Positions 1 through 5,948 of a DNA stretch of 6,257 nt are shown here, in pieces. Each line of letters begins with the position of its first letter. Position 1 is the stretch's first letter. Source of the stretch: Spirosoma sp. (lineage in GTDB: Bacteria > Bacteroidota > Bacteroidia > Cytophagales > Spirosomataceae); contig JANXVQ010000209.1 of NCBI GenBank assembly GCA_025351545.1, positions 1 to 6,257 of the forward strand. The letters are read 5' to 3'. The notes beneath the pieces are model-generated. The model saw only the letters and a list, made by a program, of their open reading frames with translations, made no database searches and was not told the origin of the DNA. The translations under genes and the position numbers were made by a program.

Positions 1-483
1 CCAGCTAGCAACGACAAATGTGACGCCACATAGCCCGGTCAGCCACACTACGCCCGCCATACTTGCGTACGACCAGGTGTGTCGGCTGAGGCTATCCATC
101 ATGGCCATCATCATCATGCACAACCCGAGAGCCATGATAAAGGCGTTGCGTAGTGTAGTGGGGTAAGCCCTGCGCAGGTCATAGGCTCCGTACGCTTTAT
201 TCCGGAATTCAAACACGATATCGTCCATGCTGGCTTGCTTAAGCTGGTCGTCAGTCATGGCCAGTTCGATCTGATACGTGTCGCGCAGGTGCCGAACGGC
301 TTTGATATTGGCTTGTTCCAGAACGGTATTCATGGCCGTTTCGAAGGGGAGACCAATCCAGATGTAATATTCCACCTCGCAGATGAGATGATCGAGTAGT
401 TCATCAATCAGGGCATCAGTTGAGCCGGTATGAATCAGGTGGTTGTGCAACGTCGCTATTTGCTGCGGGCTGAGTTTTTCCAT
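1..483 (-). CDS. HAAS-like / TonB-N-terminus-like membrane protein, PadR partner (partial, C-terminus beyond left edge)
   Basis: The reading frame is open from an ATG at 483 down to base 1, giving 161 residues with no stop, so the 3' end lies outside the window. Residues 1-65 form a charged helical region (DELLDHLICEVEYY around 28-40, then a GLPFETA turn). This resembles the HAAS/permease-prefix domains that are usually encoded next to PadR regulators. Residues 86-107 read DDIVFEFRNKAYGAYDLRRAY, a segment characteristic of the cytoplasmic N-terminus of Bacteroidota TonB proteins. Two hydrophobic, probably membrane-spanning, stretches follow (about 113-129, with a run MMMMAMM, and 142-160). 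The gene lies 38 bp downstream of padR on the same strand, so co-transcription is likely. Family precedent suggests a membrane-bound partner or target of the PadR regulator. Its exact role, and whether a TonB C-terminal domain follows, cannot be seen here. No Shine-Dalgarno sequence precedes the start. Confidence 0.8.
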   Translation of the reverse strand, partial: MEKLSPQQIATLHNHLIHTGSTDALIDELLDHLICEVEYYIWIGLPFETAMNTVLEQANIKAVRHLRDTYQIELAMTDDQLKQASMDDIVFEFRNKAYGAYDLRRAYPTTLRNAFIMALGLCMMMMAMMDSLSRHTWSYASMAGVVWLTGLCGVTFVVASW

Positions 484-521
484 GACTCTATCTCTGTTTA
501 TACTAGTAAAATGAGTGCAAT

Positions 522-920
522 TTAATGGCCTGTTGCCAGGTTGACAGGCAATTGTAACAGATGGCGCATTGTATCCATGAAGCGCTCAAAATCAGAAACT
601 TTTTGAACGGCGACCTGGGTTCCCTGTGGGGTTAAGGTATAATATTTACGTAGCCGTCCTTCTACTTCCTCGGTTTCTGTCGTCAATAAACCTTCCTGCT
701 CCAATTTATGGAGGACCGGATATAAAGCGCCGAACGACAGCGTTATCTCACCCTTTGTGCGCTCTTTCACCGCCTGCGTAATTTCATACCCATACATTCG
801 ACCTTGTCTGGTAAAGCTCACCCCCGAAAGTTCGTCACTGGCTGGTCTCTGCTCAGTCAACAGTTTCAGTATAATTGTTTTAAGCGTTCCCCTCAGGAAC
901 TCATTGGCCGATGATTCCAT
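522..920 (-). CDS. PadR family transcriptional regulator
   Basis: This is a 132-residue DNA-binding repressor of the PadR winged-helix family, acting as a cytoplasmic dimer. Helix 1 is FLRGTLKTIILKLL (8-21). RMYGYEITQAVKERT (41-55) and LSFGALYPVLHKLEQEGLL (61-79) form the helix-turn-helix, and TETEEVEGRLRKYYTLTPQG (81-100) is the beta wing. The C-terminal helix (about 101-124) would serve dimerisation. The usual family sequence runs almost directly from helix 1 into GRMYGYEI. Here about 15 extra residues (RPASDELSGVSFTRQ, 25-39) intervene. I chose the ATG at 920. The frame continues upstream to a TTG at 935, but the extra five residues match nothing in the family. The gene precedes the HAAS-like membrane protein, the classic PadR arrangement. 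AT-rich palindromes just upstream suggest autoregulation. The effector is unknown. Confidence 0.93.
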   Translation of the reverse strand: MESSANEFLRGTLKTIILKLLTEQRPASDELSGVSFTRQGRMYGYEITQAVKERTKGEITLSFGALYPVLHKLEQEGLLTTETEEVEGRLRKYYTLTPQGTQVAVQKVSDFERFMDTMRHLLQLPVNLATGH

Positions 921-943
921 ACTGTGTAAAGACAAGCTTGTGA

Positions 944-985
944 TAGTACTACTGTAAATTTATATATAAGATTACGATATATATA
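944..985 (-). promoter_or_regulatory. Putative padR promoter/operator region
   Basis: Directly upstream of padR lie a perfect 8-bp palindrome TAGTACTA (944-951) and a 25-bp inverted repeat with arms TATATATA at 961-968 and 978-985, separated by 9 bp. PadR proteins usually bind such AT-rich dyads over their own promoter. On the minus strand, TAAATTTA (954-961) is an imperfect TAnnTTTG-like -7 box, and TTGACT lies further upstream (986-991). The spacing of these two is not ideal, so the exact promoter is uncertain. Repressor binding is inferred, not shown. Confidence 0.4.
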
Positions 986-990
986 ATAAG

Positions 991-1078
991 TCAACACTGT
1001 CTTTTTTCAACTGATATATTTAACCAATAATCAATTGGGAAATTGGCTGACTCTATCAGTAATTGTATCATGTGTTGA
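991..1078. repeat. 88-bp imperfect inverted repeat in divergent intergenic region
   Basis: Three pairs of complementary blocks nest around one centre near base 1035. TCAACAC (991-997) pairs with GTGTTGA (1072-1078), ACTGATA (1010-1016) with TATCAGT (1054-1060), and CCAAT (1024-1028) with ATTGG (1042-1046). Between the second and third blocks the arms match at 15 of 19 positions. The interval between the outer and middle blocks is not conserved and differs by one base. No flanking target-site duplication is evident. It could be a decayed hairpin element, a regulator site or a chance structure. No coding potential is visible. Confidence 0.5.
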
Positions 1079-1163
1079 TTTCCATTCATCGGTTAAAACG
1101 AGCCATCTGCCGATTTTTTTCAGCCTTCGGTCTATTGCGTTTTTTGGAGTGAACGAACTACCG

Positions 1164-1192
1164 TTGCTTTGACTTATTAAGCCTTAATTTTA
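1164..1192 (+). promoter_or_regulatory. Candidate Bacteroidota-type promoter for the sugar operon
   Basis: TTG (1164-1166) is followed after 18 bp by TAATTTTA (1185-1192). This agrees with the Bacteroidota -33/-7 pattern TTG...TAnnTTTG except at the last base. It would give a leader of roughly 120 nt before the ATG at 1321. A rival candidate lies closer to the gene. Confidence 0.3.
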
Positions 1193-1250
1193 GTAGCGAT
1201 GGGTACGTAATTTCGGTTTCTGGTGCCATCGTTTTGGCCGCTGGAGCAGA

Positions 1251-1278
1251 TTGACCCAGCGCCGGAAAATAGTACAAT
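1251..1278 (+). promoter_or_regulatory. Alternative promoter candidate for the sugar operon (sigma70-like)
   Basis: TTGACC (1251-1256) and TACAAT (1273-1278) are separated by 16 bp, close to the general sigma70 consensus. The -7 part does not fit TAnnTTTG well. It would give a leader of about 35 nt. Only mapping of the transcript start can choose between this and the 1164-1192 candidate. Confidence 0.25.
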
Positions 1279-1320
1279 TTCGTTCAACTCTATAGTCTTT
1301 CTAAAACTCCAAAATTACCT

Positions 1321-2298
1321 ATGACAACCAGACGCTCGTTTCTTCGCGATGCCGGAGCCCTTACCCTTGGTGGCCTCGTATTACCCCATCTTTCCGACGC
1401 TAATGCTCTCTTTCCCGGTATGGCTCCCCGCCCGGTCGGTCTTCAATTGTTCACGTTGTTTCGGCCAATGAGCGACGATCCGAAGGGAACGCTCGAAAAA
1501 GTAGCAGCTGTAGGCTACAAAGAAGTTGAATCGGCTTTTAGTTTACGGGGTGGGTACTACGGGTATAAAGCAAAAGAATTTAAGTCACTAGTCGAAGGGC
1601 TGGGCATGACCTGGCGGGCACACCATGCCGGTGGCGCACCGTTCCGCCCCCGGCCAACTCCCCCAGCTAGCACTACGGTAACCGCTGGTGGCGGACCGGC
1701 TGCCACTGGCGCTCCCGCCCGGCCAGCAATGGATTTTTCCAAAATGCCGCCCATGCTTAACCTCCGCGATAATTACCAACAACTCGTTGACGAAGCGGGC
1801 GAAGGCGGACTGTCTTATTTAATCTGCGCCAGCACACCTGTGTCAACTCTGGATGAGATCAGTAAGTCGATCGAGGTATTTCAGAAAACGGGCGAAGCCT
1901 GCAAAAAAGCGGGTATCGGGTTTGCTTATCACAACCATGCGACCGAGTTCGACGCGGTTGAGGGTGGGAAAACACCGTATGATCTTATTCTCTCGCAGAC
2001 AGATAAAGATCTGGTAAAGATGGAGTTAGACTTAGCCTGGGCTGTTAAAGCCGGTAAAGATCCGGTTAAGTTATTTGAAGAACATCCGGGCCGTTTCCCG
2101 CTCTGGCATATTAAAGACATCAAATCCGACCTGAAAACCATTACGGAAGTAGGCAATGGGGTAGTGGACTTTAAAAGCGCCTTTGCAGCTGCTAAAACGG
2201 CGGGCCTGAAGTACTTTTTTGTAGAGCAGGACATGGCGGCTCAACCCATCGAGAGCATTACAACCAGTTATACTTTTTTGAAAAAATTACTGGCTTAG
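1321..2298 (+). CDS. Tat-exported sugar phosphate isomerase/epimerase-like TIM-barrel protein
   Basis: The 325-residue protein belongs to the xylose isomerase-like TIM-barrel superfamily (AP endonuclease 2 fold). It begins with a twin-arginine signal, TRRSFLRDAGALTLGG (3-18), so export of the folded protein to the periplasm is expected. Candidate metal or catalytic residues sit where the family has them: E70 after the second strand, H101/H102, the YHNHATEF motif (H204, H206), E235 and D237 in ELDLAW, H263 and D266 in WHIKDIK, and E302 in VEQD. A Pro/Ala/Thr/Gly-rich insertion (about 105-137) interrupts the barrel after H102. The next gene starts 9 bp after the stop and encodes a PQQ sugar dehydrogenase, so the two are probably co-transcribed and act on related sugars. 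The family includes isomerases, epimerases and keto-sugar lyases. The substrate cannot be read from the sequence, and a sugar phosphate is unlikely for a periplasmic enzyme. Confidence 0.9.
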   Translation: MTTRRSFLRDAGALTLGGLVLPHLSDANALFPGMAPRPVGLQLFTLFRPMSDDPKGTLEKVAAVGYKEVESAFSLRGGYYGYKAKEFKSLVEGLGMTWRAHHAGGAPFRPRPTPPASTTVTAGGGPAATGAPARPAMDFSKMPPMLNLRDNYQQLVDEAGEGGLSYLICASTPVSTLDEISKSIEVFQKTGEACKKAGIGFAYHNHATEFDAVEGGKTPYDLILSQTDKDLVKMELDLAWAVKAGKDPVKLFEEHPGRFPLWHIKDIKSDLKTITEVGNGVVDFKSAFAAAKTAGLKYFFVEQDMAAQPIESITTSYTFLKKLLA

Positions 2299-2307
2299 CG
2301 GGCAACT

Positions 2308-5133
2308 ATGAAACAACTGAATTTTACGCCTGAAAAATGGCCTCACCGCTTGGTCTGGCCCTTGTCAATTGCGTTGAATACACTGCTTGTATTTGGCCTG
2401 GCGTCGTTTGTGGTGCAGGATGATTCGCCATCTCAGAAGCCTGACGACAGCCGGTTTACGCCGGTTGTCGTGGCCGATGACCTCGACGAACCAATGAGTT
2501 TCGAAGTGCTTAAAGATGGCACTGCATATATTGTTGAGCGAAAAGGCGGCCTTAAAAAATATGACCCTCTTACGAAAACGGTTGATTTGATTGCGACCAT
2601 TCCGGTAAACACAAAATATACGTCGCCGGAAGGGAGAGTGTCCGAAGCCGAGGAAGGGTTGATCGGGTTGAGTCTTGATCCGAACTTCGAACAGAACCAT
2701 TGGATCTATCTGTACTATGCGCATCCAACAGAGAAAAAACACGTACTAACCCGTTGGGAAGTTCGTAATAATAAGTTGGTCGATAAGTCGGAAAAGAGAG
2801 TGCTCGAAGTGCCGACCCAACGTGAGGTGTGTTGCCATACGGGCGGTGGTATGACCTGGGATCGGGCGGGTAATCTGTATCTGACAGTTGGCAATAATAC
2901 GGGAAACCAGCAGGCTGCCCAAACCGATGAACGACCCGGCCGCAGCAGTTGGGATGATCAGGGGCACGCCGGAAACACAGATGATTTGCGGGGTAAAATT
3001 CTCCGTATCCATCCCGAAGCCGATGGCTCGTACACGATACCGTCGGGGAACCTGTTTCCGAAGGGTATGGCCAAAACCCGCCCGGAGATTTATTCGATGG
3101 GCCATCGAAACGCCTGGCGCATTTCGATGGATAGCAAAACGGGCTATATCTACTGGGGCGAAATTGGTCCTGATGCCACTGCCGATTCGGATATTGGTCC
3201 CCGTGGCTACGACGAATTAAATCAGGCCCGCAAGCCGGGCAATTTTGGCTGGCCCTGGTTTGTTGGTAACGAACAGGCATTTCCGGTATATGACTATGCC
3301 GACAAGAAGCCGTTAGCAAAGAAAGATCCACGGAAACCTGTCAATGACTCCCCGAATAATACTGGATTGAAAGAATTGCCGCCCGTTGCTCCGTCGTTTA
3401 TTTATTATCCGTACGGCGTTTCGGAGGAGTTTCCGCTGGTTGGTGCCGGGTCACGTTCGGCTACGGGCGGACCGATTTATCACCAGTCTGATTTCAAAGG
3501 AGCCAAACATCCATGGCCTGCTTACTACGAAGGCAAGTGGATTGTTACCGATTTCTCGCGGGGCTGGATTATGGCCATCACGATGGATGCCGAGGGTAAT
3601 TATAAATCTATGGAGCGGGTAATGCCCAACTACCATCCCGTTGAGCCGATTGACATGAAGTTTGGGGCCGATGGCGATCTGTATACGTTAGAGTATGGCA
3701 GCAACTGGTTCCGCAAGAGCGACAATGCCAAGCTCGTTCGTATTGAGTATAACGGCGGCAATCGCAAGCCAACTGTCGAAGCGTCGGCCAGTAAAAAGGG
3801 CGGTATGGTTCCCCTGCAATTAACTCTCTCTGCCGATGGCACGAAAGACTACGATGGCGATAATCTCAAGTACCAATGGAAAGTAACGACTCCCGGAGCT
3901 GCGCCGAAAGTATTCAGCGTGGCTAAGCCATCGGTTACATTCGATAAGGCAGGCGTTTATACCGCAACCTTGACGGTGACGGATGAAAAAGGCGCTTCCA
4001 ACAGCAAATCGGTGAGGATTATTGCGGGAAATGAGCCGCCTGCTGTAGCGGTAGACCTGGTCAGTAATAAAACGTTTTTCTTTCCTGATCAACCCATTCG
4101 CTATGCTGTCAGTGTAGACGATAAGGAAGATGGTAGTTTGACCAACGGTAAAATTACGCCCGAAAAGGTGGCTATGAGCATTGACTACACATCGGAGGGT
4201 TTCGATTATGCCGAAGTGATTCAGGGTCAGCGTAGTGTGGATGCTTCTACGCAATATGCTGTGGCTCAAACGCTTATCAGTAAAAGTGACTGCAAAGTTT
4301 GCCATCAGGTCAATGCCAAATCGGTTGGTCCAATGTTTACCGCTATCTCGGCTAAGTACAAAGGCAATGCCGGAGCAACCGATCAGTTGGTCAAGAAAAT
4401 TCGTAACGGTGGGGTAGGCATATGGGGTGATGTGGCTATGCCCGGCCACCCGGCCATGTCGGTAGCTGATGCCGAAATCATTGTGAAGTACATTCTGAAT
4501 GTCAATGAGAAAAGCTTTAGTACCCTACCGACGAAGGGCACGTATAGCGTCAAATTGCCCGAAGGTGATAACGGACAAGGCTCGGTGCTGGTACGGGCTG
4601 CTTATACCGACCGGGGTGCCAAAACCGTTCCAACGCAAACATCCGAAAATATGATTGTGCTGCACAGTCCCCAAATGAACGCGTCGGATGCACCTGTCGT
4701 ACACGGCGCTGAATTGAAGGGCCGGGGTATGGGAAAAGGCTTGAACGTAATTCCTTACGCCAATACGTACATTGGTTTCCATAAGCTCGACCTAACGGGA
4801 ATAAAGCAGCTCGACTTTGGGGCTTCTGCACAACGACGCGAAGGGAGTGCGGGGGGCACAATCGAAGCGCGATTAAATTCGCCGACTGGTCCACTCATTG
4901 GCCTGGCCAATGTTGAGCTGGCCCCTGAAGTAGATATGGCTAAACTAATGGCACAAATGGAATCGGGTGCGGCCACGCCACCGGCCAGTGCCACTGGCGC
5001 TGCCAGTGCTGCTGCTCCACCGGCGGCACGATTCAGGCGTCCTGTCCCCTCTGTTAAGATGGCCCTTAACGATACCGAAGGGATTCACGACGTTTATTTT
5101 GTCTTTAAAAATGATAAAGCCAAAGCCATTTAA
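2308..5133 (+). CDS. Multidomain PQQ-dependent sugar dehydrogenase with PKD, cytochrome c and CBM6-like domains
   Basis: This 941-residue exported protein probably oxidises a sugar with PQQ and passes the electrons to its own heme. Residues 15-36 are hydrophobic after a basic start, giving a signal peptide or membrane anchor. Residues 50-480 form a glucose/sorbosone dehydrogenase beta-propeller, with EEGLIGLSLDPNF (115-127), CCHTGGG (C175-G181; H177 is a candidate catalytic base) and GHRN (265-268; R267). A PKD domain occupies about 488-572 (SADGTKDYDGDNLKYQW). An Ig-like stretch from N575 leads into a class I cytochrome c with CKVCH (C662, C665, H666) and probable distal ligand M711 in AMPGHP. 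A strand region (743-770) seems to resume the Ig-like fold. A CBM6-like domain (about 775-938; GGTIEARLNSPTGPLIG, IHDVYFVF) ends the protein and is interrupted by a Pro/Ala-rich insertion (885-911). The fold calls are firm; substrate and the binding role of the last domain are inferred. Confidence 0.92.
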   Translation: MKQLNFTPEKWPHRLVWPLSIALNTLLVFGLASFVVQDDSPSQKPDDSRFTPVVVADDLDEPMSFEVLKDGTAYIVERKGGLKKYDPLTKTVDLIATIPVNTKYTSPEGRVSEAEEGLIGLSLDPNFEQNHWIYLYYAHPTEKKHVLTRWEVRNNKLVDKSEKRVLEVPTQREVCCHTGGGMTWDRAGNLYLTVGNNTGNQQAAQTDERPGRSSWDDQGHAGNTDDLRGKILRIHPEADGSYTIPSGNLFPKGMAKTRPEIYSMGHRNAWRISMDSKTGYIYWGEIGPDATADSDIGPRGYDELNQARKPGNFGWPWFVGNEQAFPVYDYADKKPLAKKDPRKPVNDSPNNTGLKELPPVAPSFIYYPYGVSEEFPLVGAGSRSATGGPIYHQSDFKGAKHPWPAYYEGKWIVTDFSRGWIMAITMDAEGNYKSMERVMPNYHPVEPIDMKFGADGDLYTLEYGSNWFRKSDNAKLVRIEYNGGNRKPTVEASASKKGGMVPLQLTLSADGTKDYDGDNLKYQWKVTTPGAAPKVFSVAKPSVTFDKAGVYTATLTVTDEKGASNSKSVRIIAGNEPPAVAVDLVSNKTFFFPDQPIRYAVSVDDKEDGSLTNGKITPEKVAMSIDYTSEGFDYAEVIQGQRSVDASTQYAVAQTLISKSDCKVCHQVNAKSVGPMFTAISAKYKGNAGATDQLVKKIRNGGVGIWGDVAMPGHPAMSVADAEIIVKYILNVNEKSFSTLPTKGTYSVKLPEGDNGQGSVLVRAAYTDRGAKTVPTQTSENMIVLHSPQMNASDAPVVHGAELKGRGMGKGLNVIPYANTYIGFHKLDLTGIKQLDFGASAQRREGSAGGTIEARLNSPTGPLIGLANVELAPEVDMAKLMAQMESGAATPPASATGAASAAAPPAARFRRPVPSVKMALNDTEGIHDVYFVFKNDKAKAI

Positions 5134-5197
5134 CCCCTGATGTCGTTAGCCGGTATTAAGTTTATGAACGCCATAAATCAATAACTATATTGTTGAT

Positions 5198-5210
5198 TGG
5201 TAGACAGTTG
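5198..5210 (+). repeat. 13-bp direct repeat, copy 1
   Basis: TGGTAGACAGTTG here recurs as TGGTAGATAGTTG at 5305-5317, with 12 of 13 bases identical. This copy overlaps the left arm of the 22-bp hairpin. Confidence 0.5.
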
Positions 5211-5248
5211 CGGGGTATGGCTTACGAGCTATACCCCGCAACTGTTTA
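5201..5248 (+). terminator. Strong hairpin downstream of the sugar operon, possible terminator
   Basis: A 22-bp stem (5201-5222 with 5227-5248) closes on the tetraloop TACG. It contains a 15-bp perfect core (5204-5218 with 5231-5245) and two G-T pairs. It lies 67 bp after the dehydrogenase stop codon, which fits transcript termination or 3'-end protection. There is no T-run after the stem, so it is not a textbook intrinsic terminator. It could equally be a dispersed palindromic element. Confidence 0.55.
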
Positions 5249-5260
5249 GTATCATACCGT

Positions 5261-5272
5261 TTGGTATACCAA
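5261..5272. promoter_or_regulatory. Perfect 12-bp palindrome, operator-like
   Basis: TTGGTATACCAA is a perfect dyad 89 bp upstream of the -7 box of the FKBP gene. ATACC at 5254-5258 could also pair with GGTAT at 5263-5267, so alternative foldings exist. It may be a regulator site; no binding protein is suggested by the window. Confidence 0.35.
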
Positions 5273-5292
5273 CATTCGGTGCATGCCGTTTG

Positions 5293-5327
5293 AACTTTTG
5301 GCCCTGGTAGATAGTTGGTCAAAAGTT
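5293..5327. repeat. Hairpin with second copy of the 13-bp direct repeat in its loop
   Basis: The arms AACTTTTGGCC (5293-5303) and GGTCAAAAGTT (5317-5327) pair over 11 bp with one G-T pair. They enclose a 13-nt loop. The repeat copy TGGTAGATAGTTG (5305-5317) fills that loop and reaches the first base of the right arm. No T-run follows, so it does not look like a terminator. Confidence 0.4.
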
Positions 5328-5347
5328 AGCGTATAGCTCAACCTTTT

Positions 5348-5368
5348 CCGGAAGTTCCGGTATTTTTG
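5348..5368 (+). promoter_or_regulatory. FKBP gene promoter with -7 box and adjacent 13-bp palindrome
   Basis: TATTTTTG (5361-5368) matches the Bacteroidota -7 consensus TAnnTTTG exactly and lies 33 bp before the FKBP start codon, giving a leader of about 30 nt. No clear TTTG -33 element is seen at the proper distance. Directly against the box is a perfect palindrome CCGGAA-G-TTCCGG (5348-5360). A protein bound there would cover the promoter spacer, so it may be an operator. The promoter call is fairly good; the operator is inferred. Confidence 0.5.
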
Positions 5369-5401
5369 CAGCGACGATTCTACTACAAACCACATAGCAA
5401 C

Positions 5402-5854
5402 ATGGCACAAGCAAAATCTGGCGATACCGTTCAGGTGCATTATACCGGAACTCTGAGCGATGGAACCATATTCGATTCCTCAGAAGGCCGCACTCCCCTG
5501 GAGTTCACTGTTGGCAGTGGTCAGGTTATTAAAGGGTTCGATGATGGTGTGACTGGAATGAACCAGGGGGAAAAAAAAACTATCAATATTCCAGTAGGAG
5601 ACGCTTACGGACTAGCCAACGAAGATATGATCTTTACGCTGGAGCGTTCGGAAATCCCCGGTGATATTCCGCTCGAACTAGGTATGACCCTCAATATGCA
5701 CGAAGACGGAAATCCCCGTCCTATTCCGGTTATTATTCGCACCTTGACCGACACAAATGTTACCCTCGATGCCAACCATCCATTGGCCGGACAGGATTTG
5801 ACATTTGATATTGAACTGGTGGGAGTGAAATCGCCATCCGGATTAATTTTGTAA
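5402..5854 (+). CDS. SlyD-like FKBP-type peptidyl-prolyl cis-trans isomerase
   Basis: This 150-residue enzyme should catalyse cis-trans isomerisation of Xaa-Pro bonds and act as a folding helper. The FKBP half begins with [18 protein letters not shown] (10-27) and continues through [21 protein letters not shown] (33-53) and the [10 protein letters not shown] strand and turn (61-70). Residues about 71-125 form an insert-in-flap region as in SlyD, which in that family binds unfolded chains. The FKBP fold resumes with the SlyD signature [17 protein letters not shown] (124-140). The metal-binding His/Cys-rich tail of E. coli SlyD is absent. There is no signal peptide, so the cytoplasm is the likely site. 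I chose the ATG at 5402. The frame extends up to a TTG at 5366, but that codon is part of the promoter -7 box. The gene has its own promoter and terminator and appears monocistronic. Confidence 0.93.
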   Translation: MAQAKSGDTVQVHYTGTLSDGTIFDSSEGRTPLEFTVGSGQVIKGFDDGVTGMNQGEKKTINIPVGDAYGLANEDMIFTLERSEIPGDIPLELGMTLNMHEDGNPRPIPVIIRTLTDTNVTLDANHPLAGQDLTFDIELVGVKSPSGLIL

Positions 5855-5948
5855 AACAGGGAAGGCGTAAGTGAAGAACAGAGATAGGAAACGGGTTGGA
5901 AATCTCGTTTACCTGCGCTCGTTTGAGTAGTCACGCAGAATAAAACTG

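Larger units (their letters stand above)
1079..1320. other. Remainder of divergent intergenic region upstream of the sugar operon
   Basis: This stretch has no convincing gene; the frames are short and closed by stops. It contains T-runs at 1114-1120 and 1139-1145 and the candidate promoter boxes listed separately. The 40 bases before the ATG at 1321 are A/T-rich with no Shine-Dalgarno sequence, which is normal for Bacteroidota. Together with 921-1078 it forms a 400-bp divergent control region. Confidence 0.7.

Noticed and set aside
921..935. TTG start for PadR at 935, adding five residues
   Set aside because: The ATG at 920 places the conserved FLRGTLKTI helix at the usual distance from the N-terminus; the extra residues match nothing in the family.
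1088..1120. Terminator-like ATCGG...CCGAT followed by T7
   Set aside because: The stem is only 5 bp with a 17-nt loop, and no gene upstream on the plus strand needs a terminator. A competing TTCGG at 1126-1130 makes an attenuator imaginable but unsupported.
2570..3331. Long minus-strand open frame opposite the dehydrogenase gene
   Set aside because: It has no domain or motif sense, is rich in Pro/Arg/Ser as expected of an antisense shadow, and lies wholly within a clear coding gene.
3820..4449. 209-residue minus-strand open frame opposite the PKD/cytochrome region
   Set aside because: The plus strand there encodes recognisable PKD and CKVCH cytochrome motifs; the antisense reading has no family features.
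5366..5401. TTG start for the FKBP at 5366, adding twelve residues
   Set aside because: The TTG is the end of the TATTTTTG promoter box, so it would not be in the transcript, and the SlyD-like fold begins right after the ATG at 5402.
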